This document shows positions 59,781-64,000 of a stretch of DNA of 64,000 bases, piece by piece; position 1 is the first letter of the stretch, and the number at the start of each line of letters is the position of its first letter. The position numbers and the translations under genes were made by a program. The DNA lies in assembly GCA_036873135.1 (NCBI GenBank), contig JAPTYO010000010.1, positions 9,462,634 through 9,526,633 of the forward strand, written 5' to 3'. This DNA is from Clarkia xantiana subsp. parviflora. Lineage: Eukaryota; Streptophyta; Magnoliopsida; Myrtales; Onagraceae. Below the pieces are notes generated by a model. It saw only the letters and a list, made by a program, of their open reading frames with translations. It was not told the origin of the DNA and did no database searches.

Positions 59781-59813
59781 CAATTGATTTCGACTTTCCT
59801 ACTCAATTCCACG

Positions 59814-61193
59814 ATGAATTTCTTCACAGCCGTCTTCTCCGACGATCCAGATTCCCCAATATCCGGATCCGTATCCCCTGAACACGACCCACATTCGCCG
59901 CAGAAGCAACAACTCCCTGTTTCAGAACCTCCTCGCGTCGATGAATCGCCAAGAAGCCCTCGCGCCGATCCTGAATCTAATCCAAACCCTACCAGCGGGT
60001 GGAACATCGGAGGCTTGATCAAGACTCTGACCATCAAATCTGAGTCCGTGATTGAGACCTACAAGCGCGATCTCGAGGAGTTCAGCTCGGGGCTGCGGAA
60101 GGAGATCGAGGTAGCTCAGGGATCGTTGGGGACGGTTGGCGCCACCATCGACGAGCTTGGATCGACTGTCCTCAAGGGAACTGCTCAGATCATCTCACAG
60201 GGTAAGGAAGCAATCCTCTCCGTCGATCTTAGTTCAGGTAGTTCGTCGGAAGTTAAGAACCAGGCAGGTGATGGTAGTCCCCATGTGTACGGAAGGTACA
60301 GTAGGTTTGAGGCTCAGGTTCGTGCAATTCAGGTCGATGTGAGTACCTTCTGTGATGAACCGGAGGATGATGATTACAGTAGCTGGAAACTTGAGTTTGA
60401 TTTGGGGAAGAAGGAGGAGGAAATTAGGGGACTGTTTGATGAGAATGGTGGGATGAAGAGTGTATATGACAAGATTGTGCCAAAAGATGTTGATCATGAT
60501 ACTTTCTGGTGTAGGTATTTCTATAGGGTGCATAAGCTTGAGCTAGCTGAGAACTTTAGGGCTAAACTTGTGAAGAGAGCGATCTCGAGCGAAGAAGAAG
60601 AGCTCAGTTGGGATGTGTATGATGAAGATGAAGGTGATAAAGCTGCTATGTCGAAAGAAAATAGAGCTACCAAACCACCGGAAACCGAAGACGAGAATTC
60701 TAAGCAGGTTAGGGTTTTAGGAGAAGATAATAGTGCCAAGATGGAGGAGACAGGTGAGAAAAATGCCACAGAAAAAGCAGTTTTGGGTCTGAAAGAGGAG
60801 CAGACCGAGAACAGATCCGTGGAGGAAAATGCAACTGAGATGAAGAGTGGTAGTAGTGTTTCTTCAGTGCCTGAAAACAAAGATGTAACATTGGGCAAGG
60901 AAGAAGTTGCAGCTGAATCCGAGAAGAACGTCGCTTATGTTCCTGCCGTGGAGCCTGAGAAATCTGATCATGTCTTGAGCAAGGCAGCGCCTCAAGAGGA
61001 AGAAGAACTCGGTTGGGATGAGATAGAGGATCTCAGCAGCATTGATGGCCATAAAGTGAATCATGGAGAAGCTCCGAGCACGGACAGAGATGAACTGAGG
61101 AAGAGACTGAGTGCTGCAGGAGAGGAAGAAGATGAAGACTTGTCTTGGGACATTGAAGATGATGATGAACCTGCTGCCACTGCAAGAACTTGA
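59814..61193 (+). CDS. BSD-domain protein, single exon
   Basis: 459 codons. The ATG at 59814 is chosen because MNFFTAVFSDDPDSP matches the usual start of this family; an upstream in-frame ATG (59784) would add 10 residues. After a Pro/Ser-rich part come WNIGGLIKTL (about 62), a helix-rich segment (SVIETYKRDLEEF) and the BSD domain at about residues 187-245. The BSD domain shows the FW-type signature DTFWCRYFYRVHKLE. The C-terminal half is acidic and holds three copies of an E-L-[SG]-W-D motif (about 262, 397 and 444). BSD domains occur in TFIIH p62 and synapse-associated proteins; the plant role is not established. Confidence 0.9.
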   Translation: MNFFTAVFSDDPDSPISGSVSPEHDPHSPQKQQLPVSEPPRVDESPRSPRADPESNPNPTSGWNIGGLIKTLTIKSESVIETYKRDLEEFSSGLRKEIEVAQGSLGTVGATIDELGSTVLKGTAQIISQGKEAILSVDLSSGSSSEVKNQAGDGSPHVYGRYSRFEAQVRAIQVDVSTFCDEPEDDDYSSWKLEFDLGKKEEEIRGLFDENGGMKSVYDKIVPKDVDHDTFWCRYFYRVHKLELAENFRAKLVKRAISSEEEELSWDVYDEDEGDKAAMSKENRATKPPETEDENSKQVRVLGEDNSAKMEETGEKNATEKAVLGLKEEQTENRSVEENATEMKSGSSVSSVPENKDVTLGKEEVAAESEKNVAYVPAVEPEKSDHVLSKAAPQEEEELGWDEIEDLSSIDGHKVNHGEAPSTDRDELRKRLSAAGEEEDEDLSWDIEDDDEPAATART

Positions 61194-61859
61194 TCAAGTT
61201 TGTTCCTTTCCAATTCTTTCCCCATACCTATTCTGGAATGCGACTTCGCATTTTAACAGTTTAGTGTCCGAAATTCTGCATATATTTGTCCAAAATGAAT
61301 ATAGATGATTACTGCTTAAGTGGTAATCATATTTCATTTCAGCTTGAAAACTGCAGTCAGATGTTTGGGGTGTTCCTTACAATTCATGCATAATCATGCC
61401 TTTTATTGTAGAAGTGATCTGTTGTGTTTGCAAATTGTTCAGATACTCTGTTGTTGATCAACAATGTATGAATCCGGTGACTGTTAAATCCTAACAAGAT
61501 TGTTCCTACATCTGCAAGTTACCACATTATATGGTTCCTACATCTGCAAGTTACCTAGACCCATTGTAATTGAACCAAGAAAAAAGACAGACGAAAACCC
61601 TGGAATTTGAACTTACAAAAACTCTTTGCTAACGTAAATACGCAATTCACACCGATCAAGCCCTCAAATCACTAAGAATCCCTAATTCTAACATCAACAT
61701 AATAAGAAATAAAGCAAAATACTTGAAGAAATGTAGAAGAACTCTTCAATCTAAGCAGCAGGAGCAGCCACCTTAGCCTTTCTATTTGTACATCAAGACA
61801 GAGAGAGCTTGAGCTTCTTCCTTAGAGAGTCTAGTCTGTCTTCATGGGGCGGGTTGGGT
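61194..61859 (-). other. Convergent 3' region with possible coding remnant
   Basis: 3' flanks of the BSD gene (left) and the ALKBH10-like gene (right). On the minus strand near 61835-61765, short pieces in shifted frames (LSKEEAQALSVL, DVQIER, KAKVAAPAA then stop) suggest a decayed, perhaps retrocopied, gene end. It was not identified. Confidence 0.35.
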
Positions 61860-63656
61860 TCAAACACTAGCAGGCTCCGCCACTGGTGGATGCATAGCAA
61901 GGTGGCGGTTTTTCTGTGCACGGGGCGGGAGGTGCTTTGCGGGTTTTCGTGACGCCCCGTTCCAAGGCAGGAAAACTCCCGTACCTCCGGGTTGCATCTT
62001 CTTTGGGCTCAAGACCATCGGGGCAACCGGTGCAAGCATGACTAACGGGGTGGGAACGAGTCCCCATTTGGGCATGGCATCCATTCCCTCGTAACCCGTG
62101 AGGACTCCGTTTGGGAGGCTGTAAGGGCTGGAGATTGCGGGTTGCCACGGGGCCATGGCACCCGACAAAGGATTAGTCGGGTGTGATGGGTTCGAGTCGG
62201 GTCGAACCTTGAAGAATGTGATTGCAATCCTCTTGCTTGGAGAAGGGCACACAACGTGCCTTGCCATGTCAGCACTGTTTCCCCTCATCACCAGAAGAGA
62301 TCTGCAAGTTGCCATGTCAGCACCCCTTATTTTGAGAAATTTTTGTTTGCCACTATTCCAACATGTGACAAGATGGCTCTAAGCCAATCACGTTCAAACA
62401 CGTGTTAAATCAACTCTCTATTTCCACCACATGTCTGAACGTAATTGGCTATAACACACCGATAATTTTTTACCCATTTTTCTTACTTGGCGCTAAAAAA
62501 GAAGATTTTTTTATTGAAATGGAGTGATTTGCTCATATTTTTCCTGATAACTAATCGCTACCTGAACTTTATTTGAAATCGACCATATTATAAGTAAGAA
62601 AAAGGCTCTCAGCGACTCACCCGGGTTGAACTGAGAGCATAAGTGGTCCTTTATAGTTGCCATCACCATCGCTTACTAGAAAACGACCGAACACCATTGT
62701 CGATTCGGAGAGGAAGAGGGTCAAGACGGGTTGGTCCAAATGGGGCGGTTTGAGGAACGGCTGTGAAAACTCGTCCTGCAAAAAAAATAAAAAAATAAAA
62801 AAATATATTCAAACTTAAAAACCCGTAAAACCATTACAAATAGTCACCTCGTCGAAGAAATTGATGATGCAGCCATTAGGCTTTTTATACACAGGCAAGA
62901 GCTGCCACTGAACAATGTGATCTATGACTCCTTGGAGAAGAGCCGGAATTGGCTGAATATTACCTGTAATTACAACTACACTAAATTCAGTAACAAGCTT
63001 AATTACTCGAGTAATTCATCGATTCGGCCATGATTTTATCGTACCGTTTTCAGTGGCATCGTCTTGAACATGTCCAAATATCGGAAGACCGAATTGCAGC
63101 AACTCTCGTTTGTTTCCCCTCATTTGCTTGTTGAAGAGAATGTACGTCTCACCTGTACCATATCAATGTTCAATCAGATACAACTATTTAATTTTTTTTT
63201 TTATAAAAAAACGACTGATTATCGATGTTCGATCAGATACAATCAATAATCATAAATTTTTTTTTAAAAAAAATAGACACCTGAGAGTTCTCCGTTCTGA
63301 CCGGCAGAACGGAGTTCGTTTACGTAGTTGGACAATTTGGAAAGCTCGGATTCAGTGAAGATGTTGTCGAACTTCTTCAGTCCCTTAACGACGTTCACCT
63401 GCCAATTTGAATTGTTCGATCAATAACAGTCGATCGATTTTTTTGTTAATAATTAATTAAATTAAAACACGGTATGTTGTGAAAAACATGATAGAAATAA
63501 TAATATAACGTAAGAATGGACTCGCCATGTGCCCTTTCACTGGCTCCTTGGCTGAGAAACCTTTTGACACTTTGATCTGAGACGAGCGGGACCCGCACTC
63601 ATCATGGTTCGAGCAAAGCTCGATTATGTCCGGCACCGGCTGCATTTCATGTGATC
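61860..63656 (-). CDS. ALKBH10B: ALKBH10-like RNA demethylase, 3' part (5' exons outside)
   Basis: Exons (minus): 63656-63526, 63398-63281, 63152-63045, 62963-62848, 62775-62621, 62301-61860, about 356 codons. The first has an AG acceptor, so at least one more exon lies beyond 64000. The 2OG-Fe(II) core is visible: NGCIINFFDEDEFSQPFLKP, PPHLDQP (HxD metal ligands), LSESTMVFGRFLVSDGDGNY, GSLLVMRGNSADMARHVVCP (distal His) and KRIAITFFKVRP (2OG-binding Arg). The C-terminal extension (MPKWGLVPTPLVMLAP, GGTGVFLPWNG, KPAKHLPPRAQK) is that of plant ALKBH10B/9B mRNA m6A demethylases. The first listed intron starts GC (after ATG, 63525); the others are GT-AG. Confidence 0.9.
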
Positions 63657-64000
63657 CTATTTTTTAAATTGAGCCAAAAAAAAAAAATACATTAAAAAAA
63701 TAATAAATTGTGTAGCAGTTCATTTTTAATATTATTACAAAAAACTGGCTTCATAACATGATGTGCATTTATAAGGTTAGTCAATGTGTTCAATTTAATG
63801 TTCATCTACGCTTTGAGTTCTAAACTTGTTAGAGCCTTGAATATAGAAAAAAAATATATATATTTATGACAAACAATTTACTCTAACAAACTGACATCAG
63901 TGCAAGCCTAAATTATTTTAGGCATAGATTAAATAAATTATAAACCTACAAATTGACAATTTTTATATTTCCATTGTTTAATAATAGCTATATATTTGTC
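63657..64000 (-). other. Intron of ALKBH10-like gene
   Basis: Follows a clear AG acceptor (63658-63657, minus strand) and is AT-rich with poly-T/poly-A runs. No exon is recognisable up to the window edge. Confidence 0.7.

Noticed and set aside
61760..61840. Ribosomal-protein-like C-terminus (KAKVAAPAA) as a gene
   Set aside because: Too short, in shifted frames, and I could not name the protein; kept only as a remark.

Overview
This is nuclear DNA from a flowering plant, almost certainly a eudicot. The genes are split by short AT-rich GT-AG introns. They encode plant-specific families: MED33/REF4-type Mediator tail subunit, EID1-like F-box, BPM-type MATH-BTB adaptor, ALKBH10-type RNA demethylase and a BSD-domain protein. 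The spaces between them are filled with plant-type LTR elements, TRIMs, Helitrons and MITEs. All calls come from reading the sequence; no database was searched.

Layout. 47-1792 (+): complete five-exon PhzF-family gene, one intron of GC-AG type. 2000-15920: a repeat-rich block. A Helitron 3' end abuts a segmental duplication (about 2707-7966 versus 8228-15920). The second copy holds a young gag-only Ty1/copia element with 5-bp target duplication and a divergent, inverted pair of paralogous genes whose tail resembles GTE proteins. One has a late nonsense codon, the other a shifted start. The first copy keeps only a broken 3' fragment. Decayed copia reverse transcriptase/RNase H sequence is embedded in a 1.2-kb tandem unit. 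15920-22270: AT-rich intergenic DNA with microsatellites, a diverged tandem duplication, an orphan G-box cluster and a TRIM relic. 22343-23233 (+): single-exon EID1-like F-box gene behind three CACGTG boxes. 23555-30613 (-): complete 13-exon MED33/REF4-like gene (1327 codons) with a G31 tract in one intron. 31553-36846 (-): tandem pair of zinc-finger DEDDh exonuclease (REX4-like) genes; the downstream one (34440-36846) is intact, the other lacks its native first exon and is shifted by an A17 run. 37569-39463 (-): complete BPM gene.

39500-59100 is mostly mobile DNA: a Harbinger-type MITE and its diverged sister, a second Helitron end, a noncoding copia-type element carrying a nested hAT MITE with perfect 8-bp TSD, a 7-kb non-autonomous Ty3/gypsy (Tat-like) element filled with tandem repeats and a large foldback built of palindromes, a receptor-like kinase relic, a solo LTR and a TRIM. 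Genes in or after it are a small two-repeat protein (57900-58304, +), a single-exon BSD-domain gene (59814-61193, +) and the 3' part of an ALKBH10-like m6A demethylase gene (61860-63656, -), which runs off the right edge.

The genes are independent units, not a pathway. Several touch regulation: ABA/light signalling (F-box), phenylpropanoid-linked Mediator function, CUL3 ubiquitination (BPM), and RNA processing or demethylation (REX4-like, ALKBH10-like). The less usual features are the nested foldback array in the gypsy element, the inverted GTE-tail gene pair, the rearranged exonuclease duplicate and two GC-AG introns.
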